From positions 197,768 to 261,767 of the forward strand of contig JNVV01000029.1 of the NCBI GenBank assembly GCA_000733355.1: DNA of 64,000 nt. Reading direction: 5' to 3'. The notes under the pieces are model-generated. The model searched no databases. It was not told the origin of the DNA and saw nothing but the letters and a program-made list of their open reading frames with translations. Position numbers and translations under genes: made by a program. Each line of letters starts with the position of its first letter. Positions within the stretch are counted from its first letter, which is position 1. Of this stretch, positions 11,500 to 23,532 are shown piece after piece. The stretch comes from Falciphora oryzae. Its lineage: Eukaryota > Ascomycota > Sordariomycetes > Magnaporthales > Magnaporthaceae.

Positions 11500-14030
11500 G
11501 GTAGGCGATTGACTGGGAACCACACAACCACCTCCAATCTAGAGATGTATCGGCTTCGAAAACGATGTCGGCGGGCGTCTAGGTATTCCTGCTGGATATC
11601 GAAAATCGGCCGCCCCAAGAGAAAAAAAAGCAAGGGCAAGAAATCTCCCGAGAGAACCGCGGGTCGATCGTTGCTGGGGCGTTCCAAGGTCTTCTCCTCT
11701 GGGCAAAACAAGCAAAAAGATATGGAATCTGTGCAAACTGCCAACAAATGACAGGATAGACGGACAAGGAGTGACAGGAATCTCAGTCAGTCCCGGATCC
11801 AAAACAGCCAAGGCCGGGCGCGTGAATCACAAACTGCACGCTTTCCAAAGCTCCAAAGATGGTGGGCAGAAAAAGACCAGTGTAAAGGAGGGACTGGGAA
11901 ATGAAGAATCGAGACGAGCAAAGAAGGATCAAAATCGGACAAAAAAAAAAACACCCGCCTGCTCAAAAAAAAATGTTGTGGCGCTGAAATATGGTATGGA
12001 AGGAGCGGGAGAGAAGCGACGAAGGGTGGGCACCGGGGTGGGAGGTGCGTGCCATCGTCAATTTCACTCAAGACGGAAGCTGGAGTGGTGGTGAAATTGG
12101 AACACCCCAGTCAGACGTTGCAGCGCTACCCCTGCACCCACCCCTCCAGCGGCTAGCGTCGCATTCCTCGGCGCCCCTGCACCAGACGGAGCTCAGGGCC
12201 CAGGATTTCGGGGCGTGTCGCCGAAACAGCTGCACCAAACAGATGGGGTGAGATTTTCCTCTTCGTTTTTCTTTGATCTCTCCCAAGACTGGCACGACTG
12301 GGTGAGCATTTCGCCAACCCAAAGCTGCAGATGCAGAGGCGGATCAAAGTGGAAAGCGCCACAAGCGTTTGCCGTGTATCCTTCGCCCCTGGCGCTACAC
12401 TTGGACGGACCCATGTCAGCCAGCCGTCAGTTGCGAATGGTCCTTGCATGGTAGGGCAAACACAAGGGACGCACACACCAACAGCGCGCGCAACGCACGG
12501 CATCTCCCCGTCTCAGCTGCCAGGCGCGATTCAACCCCAGCCGAAAATGGAAATCTGCATGGGGGGCAATGGGCTTTGCCGGGCTGCCCCGGCGCCTGAA
12601 TCACCCCCACTTGTCTCTCACGGTCTGCGCCGCCGTCGTTGATGCCCCCAGGGAAGGCGGACACCGCCAAGACTTTTGGGTGGAGAGGTGGCAATCCCGT
12701 TGCCCGTGTCAAGACCAACACGAACGCAGCTGACCAGAGAAGGGGTGGTCGGTGAGGGGGGAGCGAGGGGAGTTTGGCAGATGCGGAAAGGCGGCTATCA
12801 ACCTGCGATTCCTTCCTCCAACCCCTCGGTTCGTATCGCGCGCTGTATCGCGCGCCTACTGCTCACTCGTAAAGAGCCGATGCGACTCGTGTTCGCGATG
12901 CCGCACAGCCCAATCGACTACGGGAACCGACGATCTCGGCAAACAAACCGTGCAAGGGCATGACCATGGTCAGGAAACGTTGCGTTGCTCTTGAACGGAG
13001 GAAAGAGTGCGTCACCTTGTCAAGCTTCGGCGGGCGTTTGTTCATCCGTGACAGTTGTTCGGTTTCAAGTTCGAGAAGCTGCCACCACCCGCTGCGGCTC
13101 AGCCAGGCGATCTGCAGGGTCCAGCGCCCGAGCCGCTGCCCAACCACAGGGCAGAAACGCATGGCTCAGAAACAGGCCCTTCTTTCCTTTTTTCAATTGG
13201 GCGCGCTCGTTGGCAGGCAAGCCACATCTCGCTACAATCGCCGAACCCCAGACGGATCGATCGATAGCCCGGTTGGCCCAATCTCGTATAACAATGGCGT
13301 ATGGTTCCCAATTTCGCTTTTATTGAGAGCATGTCGGCCTCGCTTGGGGATTCGATACCGTGCTTCCGAACGTGGCTAGAGAATTGTCCGCCCGGCTGTC
13401 TTGGATGGCGTGTTGTCAGCCCGCCGTCACACCTGCTAGCAGCGCGCTACTTGCGTCTCCGCAGGGCCAGGCCGCAGGCAGTTATGAGCCGTGCTCACCA
13501 ATGATGCTAGCTAGCCTCGTAACAATTAGCCGCAAAGACGAACATTCCCATATGTCGGAGAGCGGGCAACTTGGGCATCGCAAACAGTTGTCGATCTGCC
13601 TACAACTACATGTTGTCAATGAATATCGCGCCTCAACGATAATTACGCTAAAATCATCATTGAACCATGGCGTCGTATCTGCTGGATGGAAATTTTTCCA
13701 TCCATTAGCTGCCCCGGCTCGTAGAACTGGAGAGGTGTGTGGCCGACTTGGCCACTAAATGCCTTCAACTTGAAAACCCTTGACCTAGAAATTCCTAGGT
13801 GCTTCCATTCTATTCAAATAAATTACAATTTGCAGTTCGCATTCAAGCGGCCTGATCTCCAATTATCTCCAACTCGGCAGAATAGCCAAGAGCAAAAAGA
13901 AAAAGGAGAAATGAGCGCAAAGGCTAAACATCAAAAAGCTCACCACACCTGCCAGTCCCAGCCGGCATCGACACCACAATCCCAGAGCCACAACCAAAAA
14001 AGAATTGCGAAAAAATATCAGATAGGGAAC
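11500..14030. other. Intergenic, no gene supported
   Basis: About 2.5 kb upstream of the GH72 gene. Its promoter must lie at the left end. Small overlapping ORFs in all frames show no conserved motif and no credible spliced gene. Confidence 0.45.
14010..14015 (-). terminator. Pol III terminator of the tRNA-Ala gene
   Basis: Six consecutive T on the - strand, about 15 bases after the tRNA 3' end. Confidence 0.7.
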
Positions 14031-14138
14031 TGGACAAACGGGGAATCGAACCCCGGACCTCTTCCAGGAAGCCCACTTCACGATGTGCTCGTGTCATGAT
14101 GATGCTAAGGAAGCGTTATACCACTAAACCATTCGCCC
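14031..14138 (-). tRNA. tRNA-Ala (anticodon AGC) with a 36-base intron
   Basis: Read on the - strand, the 5' GGGCGAA pairs with the 3' TTTGTCC, and pair three is G-U, the G3-U70 identity element of alanine tRNA. The anticodon stem CTTCC/GGAAG encloses a loop with TTAGCA. After this comes a 36-base intron (14102-14067) at the usual 37/38 position, then the last loop base. The T arm is CGGGG-TTCGATT-CCCCG. The mature length without CCA is 72. A run of six T on the - strand (14015-14010) about 15 bases downstream is a pol III terminator. Confidence 0.93.
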
Positions 14139-15459
14139 CACTTGATTGTTGTGGGCGTCGGTGCGGTCTCCTCAAGAAGTCCCGCACAGGTGGAAGAGCC
14201 TCAAGATGGGCATTAAGATCTCCAGCTCCGCGACCAGGCCATCTCCGAGGTATCAGACAGTGAGTGACAAGGCATTGGGTGGCTGCAATGAGGGAAAAGC
14301 ATGCCCACCGAATCGTGACTGAAATAGATAGGTTCTGCTATATCGACAGTAAAAATAATATCTTAACCTTTACGGTACCAATTTCTTTTTACCAAGACCT
14401 TGGCACACGTGTCGGCGAGCACTGCGACTATCATATCACTGCAGGCCTCGACTTGGAATGCATACGGCTCCGAAGAAGATTGCAGCCTATGAAGAAAAAG
14501 TACCTACCCGCTTCAAACAAACGCACGGGTGACAACGACCGGTATATCATATAAAACAAGAACGTCGCGGCTGGCGTCCCAACGCTTTATGGTCAGAGAC
14601 CTGTTTGTCCGAGACATAAGTATCTCTCAGCTGTCCCTCGTTATCCAGTGTATCTTGATGGCTCTTTCAAGGGCTTTCCACAAGCAAAGTTTCGATGGGT
14701 GACCTTGTTGGCCCTATGAACGTTGCCGAACCATCACAAATCCGACATATCAGAAGCTTCTCGCCTCCCGCATGGCTTCTTCGGGGGTAACAAGTTGGCG
14801 ACATATCACCCGTATATTACTGCCTGTATCAGGACAGCGCAAGGGCGCACAAAGCAAGAGCACTGCCGATAAACGCCGCCTCAAGTATTCCTCTGTGCCC
14901 GAGATGGGGGCTCCCGGGAGCACTAGTCGGGGTTGACAAAGTTGAAGGGTTATCACAATCACGGCGGGCCTGTGTCACCCTGGAGCATTGACTGAGAATA
15001 TTTTCTTTCTCTGTTCGCGCGAGGGTGTAGCGTATCGCCGGGCGGCGGACAGACAACGCTCCTCCATAGCTCAAGCATCTTGACCCGTGCGTGCTGTCCC
15101 TCCATATTGTCAAGCTAGGTCAGGCAAAGAATCATGAAAGCAGGGCGCCAGCTCGCTCCGGGGCCAATTTCTTCGTGCCTCTTCAGGCGAGAAAAAAGAA
15201 AAAGTCCATTTCATTTCCCAGTCCTCCGAGATCAATTCGTGGTGTGGTCTCGTTAGATAAAACAACAAACGCCGTCAAAAGTTTGGACCCCTTTCCTTTT
15301 GCGCGATGCCTTTATTCCGCCGGTGTCGGGAATCAAAATGTTTAAAACAAAACGAGATTGATGCTTGTGCTCCTCCCCCGCCATCTCTCGCTTTTCCCTG
15401 GTCCCGTCCCTTCGCGCATGCACGACCCATGTTGGAAAAAAGAAAAAGAAAACGCCGGT
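14139..15459. other. Intergenic, no gene supported
   Basis: About 1.3 kb between the tRNA 5' end and the 3' end of RPL28. The open frames are short and without recognisable domains. Confidence 0.45.
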
Positions 15460-16237
15460 TTACGCCACCAGCTCGATCGCACCGCCGGCGTCCTTGATCT
15501 TCTTCTCAGCCTCCTTGCTGACCCACCGGGCGCGGACGACGATGGGGACCTCGGGCAGGCGGCCCTTGCCGAGCAGCTTGGAGTAGCCGAACGAGAGGAG
15601 GTCGATCTGGGGGATCTTGTCGGAGCTGGCGCCGGCCTTGGCGTACTCGGCCTGCTTCTCGGCGGGGATGAGGGACCACAGCTGTGGGAGGGCGAGAAAT
15701 GTCAGTTGCTTGTTTCCTTGCGTTCCTCTCATCATCGTTCTTGTCGGCCTTTTGCCACGTCCCGCCACTCCAGAATCCACCTCTTCCCATCAATTGCATA
15801 TCACTGGCTTCCGGGCCACACTTCCACGCATCGATCCAGGGCGAGTCGTCGGGGAAGTTTGCATACCTTGTCGACGTTGATGATCGGCTTCCAGTCGTGG
15901 TTGTGGAGGTGGTGGAAGTGACGCATACCAACCTTACCGAAGTAACCGGGGTGGTACTTGTCGAGGTTGGTACGGTGGTGGTGCTGTAGTTCGCAGTCGC
16001 AATCGCCCAGGTCAGTCTCTGGTCTCGTCCCTGCCGCCGAGGGCATCCCAGGCCTCGCTGCCTCGCTCGCTGCCCGGCTGCTTGTCGGTGCACGCCGCGG
16101 CGGGAAAAAAGTCGACGACTTACCTGACCACCGGCCAGACCACGACCACCGGGGTGCTTTCTGTGCTTGCCGACACGTCCCTTACCGGCACTGACGTGGC
16201 CGCGGTGCTTTCTCGTCTTGCTGAACCTGGTAGGCAT
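15460..16237 (-). CDS. RPL28: 60S ribosomal protein uL15 (L28/L27a)
   Basis: A component of the large cytosolic ribosomal subunit. Three exons, 16237-16124, 15983-15867 and 15681-15460, join in frame to 150 residues. The introns are 140 and 185 bases with GTAAGT and GTATGC donors. The start [20 protein letters not shown] and the central [20 protein letters not shown] are hallmark uL15 sequence, and the length matches the family. The basic Gly-rich N-terminal extension binds rRNA. The start ATG is confirmed by the conserved N-terminus. Introns near the 5' end are usual for fungal ribosomal protein genes. Confidence 0.97.
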
Positions 16238-16927
16238 TTTGGCGAACCTTTTGTCGATGTTGTTGGTCTGGGGAGGAACAGAGCAGGAAATTGTGTGCGC
16301 CGCAAAATTGAACCCTCGCTGGATTTGGCGTTGAGCGATTGTGGCCCGCCGCTCCACTCTGACGCACGTGACGGAAGTGGGCGAGGAGCGAGACGGCTGA
16401 TCACGTGGACAATCTAGCGCGAAGTGGCACTCCCCTCCATCCGTGCGCGCGTGAAGACGACGAAAAATTCCCCGCTTGTCGCAAGCGGCTCCGACCCAGG
16501 TCTCGACACGCAGCATAAACCTCTCGCGCCGGGAATTTTTACATGGAAATACTCGGCCATCCACGTTTGGGTTTGTGAGGACGTGCGCACAATCATCGTC
16601 AGTTTGGCCACAGTCACGCAAACTCATACCCCGCGTCCAAGCAGCTTTCATCGTTGCAATTACAGAGCTAATAAGATGAATATCTGCCCTCCTGTCCTCG
16701 TCCTCTTGCCATCAACGTACAGCATGCAGGATAGCCTCATCCCCAAGCGGTGCTCGTGGCGGTCGATTAATAATGCTTGGTTCGATGGTCCAGCACCTTG
16801 CAATCCTCCCCAGAGGCCCTTGAAACTCCTGTCGGCCCGTGCCACGGCAACTTTTCCCATTACCTGGATGGTATACCGTCTATAGACTATAAATAATCAT
16901 TGTCATCACGCAAAAAGAAGAGCAAAT
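16238..16927. other. Intergenic between RPL28 and the ACL2 3' end
   Basis: Holds the RPL28 promoter at its left end and the ACL2 3' region at its right end. No gene is seen. Confidence 0.5.
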
Positions 16928-19122
16928 CTAGCCCTTGAACTCCTCGAAGTTGCCCTCCTCCCACTTGCCGGGGATCAGAGCCAACGGGACGATGCCCGAG
17001 ACGTGCATCTCGGGGCCGAAGATCTTGGCGTTCAGACCCAGCTCCTGGGTCGCAGCCTTGAGGTTCCTCAGACCCTCCTGGTAGTTGGGGCCAGCGCGGC
17101 GGACCCAGATGCTGACGTTGTGCTCGTTCAGGGCCTTGGCGTACTCGCGCAGCGCCCTGATGACACCCTTGAAGGTGGAGGCGACGTTGGTGAAGTTGGC
17201 AATGCCACCACCGATGAAGAGAACCTTGCCCTCCGACGAAACTGGTGCCCTCAGCATGAGGTCCAGCACTGTGCGAGCGTAGTGGTAGGTCTGCGACTCA
17301 GTGGGGGCACCCGAGTACTCGCCGTAGTTGGCGAGCTCGTCGGCAAAGCCTGCTGAGGCAATGGCGTCGGCGTAGACGACCGAAGCACCACCACCAGCGA
17401 CCAGGGTCCAGATACGGCCGTTGGCGTTGAGGACGGTCAGCTTGAGCGAGGCGCCCGTCTTGGCGTCCAGCTCGGCGATGTATGCCTCCTCCTTTGTCAG
17501 CTCACGACCGAAGGGTGCCGGGAACTCCATCGGCGGGCCAGCATCGATGTTGACGGTACCGCTGCTGGCNNNNNNNNNNNNNNNNNNNNNNNNNNNNNNN
17601 NNNNNNNNNNNNNNNNNNNNNNNNNNNNNNNNNNNNNNNNNNNNNNNNNNNNNNNNNNNNNNNNNNNNNNNNNNNNNNNNNNNNNNNNNNNNNNNNNNNN
17701 NNNNNNNNNNNNNNNNNNNNNNNNNNNNNNNNNNNNNNNNNNNNNNNNNNNNNNNNNNNNNNNNNNNNNNNNNNNNNNNNNNNNNNNNNNNNNNNNNNNN
17801 NNNNNNNNNNNNNNNNNNNNNNNNNNNNNNNNNNNNNNNNNNNNNNNNNNNNNNNNNNNNNNNNNNNNNNNNNNNNNNNNNNNNNNNNNNNNNNNNNNNN
17901 NNNNNNNNNNNNNNNNNNNNNNNNNNNNNNNNNNNNNNNNNNNNNNNNNNNNNNNNNNNNNNNNNNNNNNNNNNNNNNNNNNNNNNNNNNNNNNNNNNNN
18001 NNNNNNNNNNNNNNNNNNNNNNNNNNNNNNNNNNNNNNNNNNNNNNNNNNNNNNNNNNNNNNNNNNNNNNNNNNNNNNNNNNNGGTGATGAAGTCGACCA
18101 GGACATTGTGCACGCCCTCGGGAACCTTCTTCAGCAGAGCGCTGGCGATCTGCTCGTTGGAAGGGTATTCTGAGAGATCCACAGGGATCAGAAGCTTCTC
18201 CGCCTTGGCGTCGACATCACCAACATCAACACCACCCTCGTGGGTGAAGAGAATCCAGTCGCCCTATCGGATTGTACTGTAGTTAGCATCGAGTCGCAAT
18301 TACAAGGCTGTGTGCCCAGCAAGGCATAGTCGCGTGCCCGTCGATCAGGGGTGAGCGAAAAGCTGTTATCTGTGCCCACCAGGGTACAATGTGGCTCCTT
18401 CAAACTTCCGTTCGCCCGGGCACTTGCACAGGCGAGAAACTCCACACCACATCTTCTGAGATAATAAAAGGGCGACCGAATACTCCGAACCCTCATCCCA
18501 TCTTCAGCTCCTATCGCCATCTCGGCAACACGAAACATCGAATGACGGCTGCCGCCTCTTTTGTTTCCAATTCCTTCGGAGACTTTCCAGCAATGGGGAA
18601 ACACCATCACGTGACCAACACCCCTCGTCGCACCAAGATCGCCCGCTCGACAGCACCATATAGAGAAACACGGCAACTTACATCTCTAACCGAGTTGATG
18701 TTGATGTAGTACTCGGTGCCGTCGGGGTGGGGGACGAAGGGCTCGACCAGGAATTGCCTCAGGACGCCGGTGACGTGCTCGACCTTCTGCTCCTTGCCGG
18801 CGCGCTCAGCAACCCACGCCTTGGCCTCGGGCCAGGTCTTGTTCAGGGCCAGGAGGCCGCTCTTTCCTCGCCTCTTGATCAGCTGGTCCGGCTTCGCGAC
18901 GAACTTGGCACCAGGCGCCAGGAGCCAAGGGTAGGTAGCCTCGGCCTGGTCAAGGATACCGGCGATGTCGGCGTCCTCGGGGAAGTACAGCGAAGCCAGC
19001 TTCGGCGGCGGGTTGTGCTTGGGCTGGGCCGTCAGGGGCGAGGGCTTGATGAGGGGTGCGCGAGTGAGGTGGTAGTTGAGGATGGCCTTGCCATCGGCCT
19101 CCGAAATCGATTTGGCAGACAT
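16928..19122 (-). CDS. ACL2: ATP-citrate lyase subunit 2 (ATP-grasp and citrate-binding subunit), interrupted by an assembly gap
   Basis: With ACL1 it cleaves citrate using ATP and CoA to cytosolic acetyl-CoA and oxaloacetate, supplying lipid synthesis and histone acetylation. Exon 1 (19122-18682, 147 codons) starts [19 protein letters not shown] and ends at NSVRD. A 418-base intron (18681-18264) follows, and exon 2 resumes at [11 protein letters not shown]. An N gap (17570-18083) removes the end of the ATP-grasp region. Sequence resumes at [20 protein letters not shown] and runs through the citrate-binding domain ([28 protein letters not shown]) to the stop. The visible residues total about 420. 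Fungal family members have roughly 480-490, so about 65 residues are missing. The frame differs on the two sides of the gap, so the gap length is only an estimate or it hides another intron. Confidence 0.95.
17570..18083. other. Assembly gap of 514 N
   Basis: Lies inside ACL2 exon sequence. The number of N is not a multiple of three and exceeds the roughly 200 bases expected from the protein. Confidence 1.
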
Positions 19123-19733
19123 TGTGGAGGTGTGTCGTGGGTGGTGAGTGGAATCTGCCTTCTCTTCTGTCCTTGTCTACTCTTGCTGGCGTGGTGCTGT
19201 AATCGTGGGGAAGCGTGTTAGCAACTGACATACAGAGCTTCAGAACTGCACGGCACATAAATGTGTGCTGAGGCGATTTCGAGGTCAGGCAGCTCGAAGA
19301 CCAACGGCCATGACCCGCGGGGTTGTGTTGGCTGGGGCAAACGATGCGTCCAACACCAGCGGCAGCGTGGGCTGGAACGCAGTGCGGGCATCCTCGACAA
19401 AACGCCAAAGCAGTCGAGGGCCGCGGGGGCATCACCACACTTACCAATTGCAGAGCAGTTCTCTGGTCCTGAGTCGACAAGCAGGTATGGAAGTGAGCCT
19501 GGAGGTCTACAAGAAGACGGCGGATTTTGGGCGAGAGAAACAGCAGAAAAGTCGAGTGATCAATCCCGCTCTCTGGATGGGCCTCCTCAAAAAAATTCGG
19601 GCGGCGTTGTCGAGTGGCAGCTGGGGGTGGTGCTAGCTGGAGGGGAAGCAACGGCAGCCCAGGGTGCGTCTTTGGGGTACAACGCTTTTGGCGCAAGGTA
19701 CCGGCAAAATCGCTTTGGGGGAAATCCAACGTG

Positions 19734-19778
19734 GTGGGCGGGCCAAAAACCAGCGAGGTACCAGTACCTCCCGCCCAC
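19734..19778. repeat. Nested inverted repeat in the ACL divergent promoter
   Basis: The outer arms GTGGGCGGG (19734-19742) and CCCGCCCAC (19770-19778) are perfect complements. Inside lies GAGGTAC-CA-GTACCTC (19755-19770), also perfect. Confidence 0.8.
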
Positions 19779-20700
19779 ATGCGGTGTGGCATGCAGAGCG
19801 GCCAGGGCAAGGGTCCCACCGGGATCTGTTTGACGGCCCTTCCATGTCCGCTCTTTCTCTGCACGGCTCTCCCATCCGGTTGGTGGCGGTGACCGCACCC
19901 AAGTGCTGTGCGGTTCCTTCCCATTCTTTGGACTCGGACGGCCGTCGGACTCGCGAGCCCAAGGGAGCCCTCGTTGATCCATTCATTTCGTCCCTCACAC
20001 TTGTACAAACCCCAGCCACCTCAACCCCTTTCCTCCCGCCTTCCTCCACAACATCAAAGCTACCCAGGGAAGCTCCGGCCTTTCTGGGGTCCGGCCGCAA
20101 GCGGAGTGTCGATTGGGGATATTCCGATTTTCCGAACACAAAGCCAGGACTCCGGGCTGGCCACCGGCTGACGCTTGGGGACTCCCTTGCTTGGTGGGCG
20201 TTGAAGGAAGGTGTGGCTGCACTGGGGGATTTGCGACGACTTGTTGAACTCGGCCGGGCCCCACCCTTTGCTCGTTGCTGGCTGGGCTGGCTGGGCTGGG
20301 CGAGAGCACGGTCCAGAAAGTGCTTGCTGGCACCCTGCGCCCCTCCTTCCCACTCCTCGTCTTTCCTTCCTGCTGGGATAACGTAAGCCACCAAGGTCTG
20401 GGGTCACGTCATCCGCGTCAAGATGGATCGGAGAGTGCGGCCCGCCCTCAGGCAATGTCGTGTTTCTGCGATGCGCTCCCATGCTAGCAGGCGCCTTCGG
20501 CGTTGCTCTATCTGCTCTTCACACGAGCTATCTAGAAGCTAGCGCGGCCAGGAAGTTTTCCGGGCTGCCACGAGCGACGCAATCTGCCGCTCGCCGTGGT
20601 TCTGGGATTTTCCCATCTGAAAGTGGGATGCGAAGCTGCGTGATCCGCTGGCACCCCGCCCCTCCCAAGGTTGGGCACAAGCGACGTTAGCAGGCAGGTA

Positions 20701-20716
20701 CAGGTACCGGTACCTG
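20701..20716. repeat. 16-bp perfect palindrome
   Basis: CAGGTACCGGTACCTG equals its own reverse complement. It is preceded directly by another CAGGTA. It lies about 760 bases before the ACL1 start codon. Confidence 0.85.
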
Positions 20717-21156
20717 ACCGGACGCGCACTCGACTGGGGTGCGTCCCAAATTTTCAGCACCGTTCAACAGGTCAACGGGGGTCAACAGGCCAACACAAAA
20801 GTGACTTTCCCCAACTTTTTCCCTGCCCCTGGTCAACCCCTGCGGACATCCAAAATTTGCGCCCTGGGGGCCCAGCCGGCGATCGTGTTAGCAGGTCCAA
20901 CGAATTGCAAAGTGCCGGCAGGACCCCAAAAGTGCCCTGTGCATCACCGCCGCTTCCGCCCGCTCCCAGCCCACCTTCAACCACTTCCCTCCACCACCTC
21001 GACAATTGGCCCTCGCTGTCTTTTGGACGAGCAACGAAAAGGAGATCCAGTTCTTCTGCAAATCTCCAGCCTCTCTCTCCATCTTTCGTTTTCCTACGAA
21101 CCATACAGGATTCCAGTCAATTGGGACGGCTTCAGAGGAAGACACGACTCATAAAG

Positions 21157-21413
21157 GTGAGTGTAAACGACGCCGTTCAGACGACGGCTGCCAGCTTCCA
21201 AATTTTGAAGTGGGCTGTTTGGCGGCCTTTTTATTTTTTTAATATTTTTTAATCCCCTACGGAGACGACGCCCCCGAGTCCACGAGGCACCTCGAGTCGC
21301 TCCGCGAGCACATCACTCACCTCTCCCCAGCCTGCTCTTGATCGTCCAACACCGAACAGAGCTTGGTTATAAACCTGGTCGGCTCCAAGTCAGCTAACAC
21401 GCCTCGCGTCCAG
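21157..21413 (+). promoter_or_regulatory. Probable 5'-UTR intron of ACL1
   Basis: A GTGAGT donor at 21157, a GCTAAC branch sequence at about 21393 and a CAG end at 21411-21413, followed by about 50 bases of leader to the ATG. The signals are good but there is no protein continuity to test them. Confidence 0.45.
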
Positions 21414-21462
21414 TCTCCGCCCACGAACCACGCTCACCCCCTCTTCGTCAACGGTCGTCGCC

Positions 21463-23532
21463 ATGCCTGCCGCCACGACCACAAAGGGTGCCAGTGGCAC
21501 TACCAACCCGACCGGCGGGCTGTCGGCCAACGACAACATCGCCCGCTTCCCGGCGCCCAGCAGGCCGTTGAGCCCGCTGCCCACGCACGCGCTGTTCAAC
21601 GACAAGACCAGGTGCTTCGTCTACGGCCTGCAGCCCCGCGCCGTCCAGGGCATGCTTGACTTTGACTTCATCTGCAAGCGCTCCTCGCCGTCCGTTGCTG
21701 GTATCATCTACACCTTCGGTGGACAGTTCGTCAGCAAGATGTACTGGGGTACCAGCGAAACCCTGCTGCCCGTCTACCAGGAGGTCACCAAGGCCATGGC
21801 CAAACACCCCGACGTCGACGTTGTGGTCAACTTCGCTTCGTCTCGCAGTGTCTACAGCTCAACACTAGAGCTTATGGAGTACCCCCAGATCAAGACCATC
21901 GCCATTATTGCCGAGGGTGTCCCTGAGAGGGTAAGTAGATATGTGATCTCTTCTGAGGGCTTGAGCTAGCATGGAGTGCGCGTGCTGACTTTCCACCACT
22001 AGCGAGCCCGTGAGATTGCCCACATTGCCAAGAAGAAGGGCGTGACCATCATCGGCCCCGCCACGGTCGGTGGCATCAAGCCCGGCTGTTTCAAGATCGG
22101 CAACACTGGTGGCATGATGGACAACATCGTCGCCTCCAAGCTGTACCGCAAGGGATCCGTCGGCTACGTCTCCAAGTCTGGTGGCATGTCCAACGAGCTG
22201 AACAACATCGTGTCTCAGACGACGGACGGTGTCTACGAGGGTGTCGCCATTGGTGGAGACAGGTACCCTGGCACCACCTTCATCGACCACCTGCTGAGGT
22301 ACCAGGCCGATCCCGACTGCAAGATCCTCCTGCTCCTCGGTGAGGTGGGAGGCGTCGAGGAGTACAAGGTGATCGAGGCCGTCAAGCAGGGCGTCATCAC
22401 CAAGCCCATTGTTGCCTGGGCCATCGGCACGTGCGCCAGCATGTTCAAGACGGAGGTCCAGTTCGGCCACGCCGGCGCCTTCGCCAACTCGCAGCTCGAG
22501 ACGGCTGCCACCAAGAACAAGTCGATGAAGGAGGCTGGCTTCCACGTCCCTGACACGTTCGAGGATATGCCCAAGGTCCTTGCGTCGGTCTACCAGAAGC
22601 TGGTCAAGGAGGGCACCATCAAGCCCCAGCCCGAGCCGGCCGTGCCCAAGATCCCGATCGACTACTCGTGGGCTCAGGAACTGGGCCTGATCCGCAAGCC
22701 TGCTGCCTTTATCTCCACCATCTCGGACGACCGTGGGCAGGAGCTGCTGTACGCTGGAATGCCCATCTCGGACGTCTTCAAGGAGGACATTGGCATCGGT
22801 GGTGTCATGTCGCTGCTGTGGTTCCGTCGCCGTCTGCCTGACTACGCCTCCAAGTTCCTTGAGATGGTGCTCATGCTCACGGCCGACCACGGTCCGGCTG
22901 TCTCCGGTGCCATGAACACGATTATCACCACTCGTGCGGGCAAGGATCTCATCAGCGCGCTCGTGTCTGGTCTCCTGACGATCGGCTCCCGTTTCGGTGG
23001 CGCCCTCGACGGCGCTGCCGAGGAGTTCACCAAGGCCAACGACAAGGGCTTGAGCCCACGTGAGTTTGTCGACACTATGCGCAAGCAAAACAAGCTCATT
23101 CCCGGAATCGGCCACCGTGTCAAGTCGCGCAACAACCCCGATCTCCGTGTGGAGCTGGTTAAGGAGTACGTCCTGGCCAAGTTCCCCAGCCACAAGCTGC
23201 TGGATTACGCTCTTGCCGTGGAGACTGTTACCACCTCCAAGAAGGACAACCTGATCCTCAACGTCGACGGCTGCATCGCCGTCTGCTTTGTGGACCTGCT
23301 CCGGAACTGCGGTGCCTTCAGCGCCGAGGAGGCCGAGGACTACCTGAAGATGGGTGTCCTGAATGGTCTGTTCGTGCTGGGTCGCAGCATTGGTCTGATT
23401 GCGCACTACCTCGACCAGAAGAGGCTGCGCACTGGTCTCTACCGCCATCCGTGGGACGACATCACCTACCTCCTGCCCACCCTCAACCAAGGCCAGCCGG
23501 GCGCCGAGGGACGTGTTGAGGTCCAGATGTAA
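21463..23532 (+). CDS. ACL1: ATP-citrate lyase subunit 1 (CoA-binding and citrate-synthase-like subunit)
   Basis: The catalytic partner of ACL2 in cytosolic acetyl-CoA production. Two exons, 21463-21930 and 22003-23532, are separated by a 72-base intron (GTAAGT donor, GCTGAC branch, TAG acceptor). Joining gives [14 protein letters not shown] in frame and 665 residues. The N-terminal half is a succinyl-CoA-synthetase-like CoA-binding fold ([20 protein letters not shown]). The phospho-accepting His of the FGHAGAF motif is at about residue 312. The C-terminal third is citrate-synthase-like ([17 protein letters not shown]). The ATG sits in GTCGCCATGCC, a good fungal context. It is divergent from ACL2 and presumably co-transcribed through the shared promoter region. 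A long antisense open frame over exon 2 is a codon-bias shadow. Confidence 0.98.

Larger units (their letters stand above)
19123..21462. promoter_or_regulatory. Shared divergent promoter region of ACL2 and ACL1
   Basis: A 2.3-kb region between the two start codons. It contains no credible gene. GGTACC-centred palindromes occur at 19697, 19755-19770 and 20701-20716, and a longer inverted repeat lies at 19734-19778. Such an arrangement would suit co-regulation of two subunits needed in equal amounts, but no known factor site is recognised with confidence. Confidence 0.6.

Noticed and set aside
16928..18182. Open frames running through the N gap
   Set aside because: Translations of N carry no information, and the two flanks are in different frames.
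21865..23490. 541-codon open frame antisense to ACL1
   Set aside because: Mirrors ACL1 exon 2 codon usage and has no recognisable domain; a shadow of strong codon bias.
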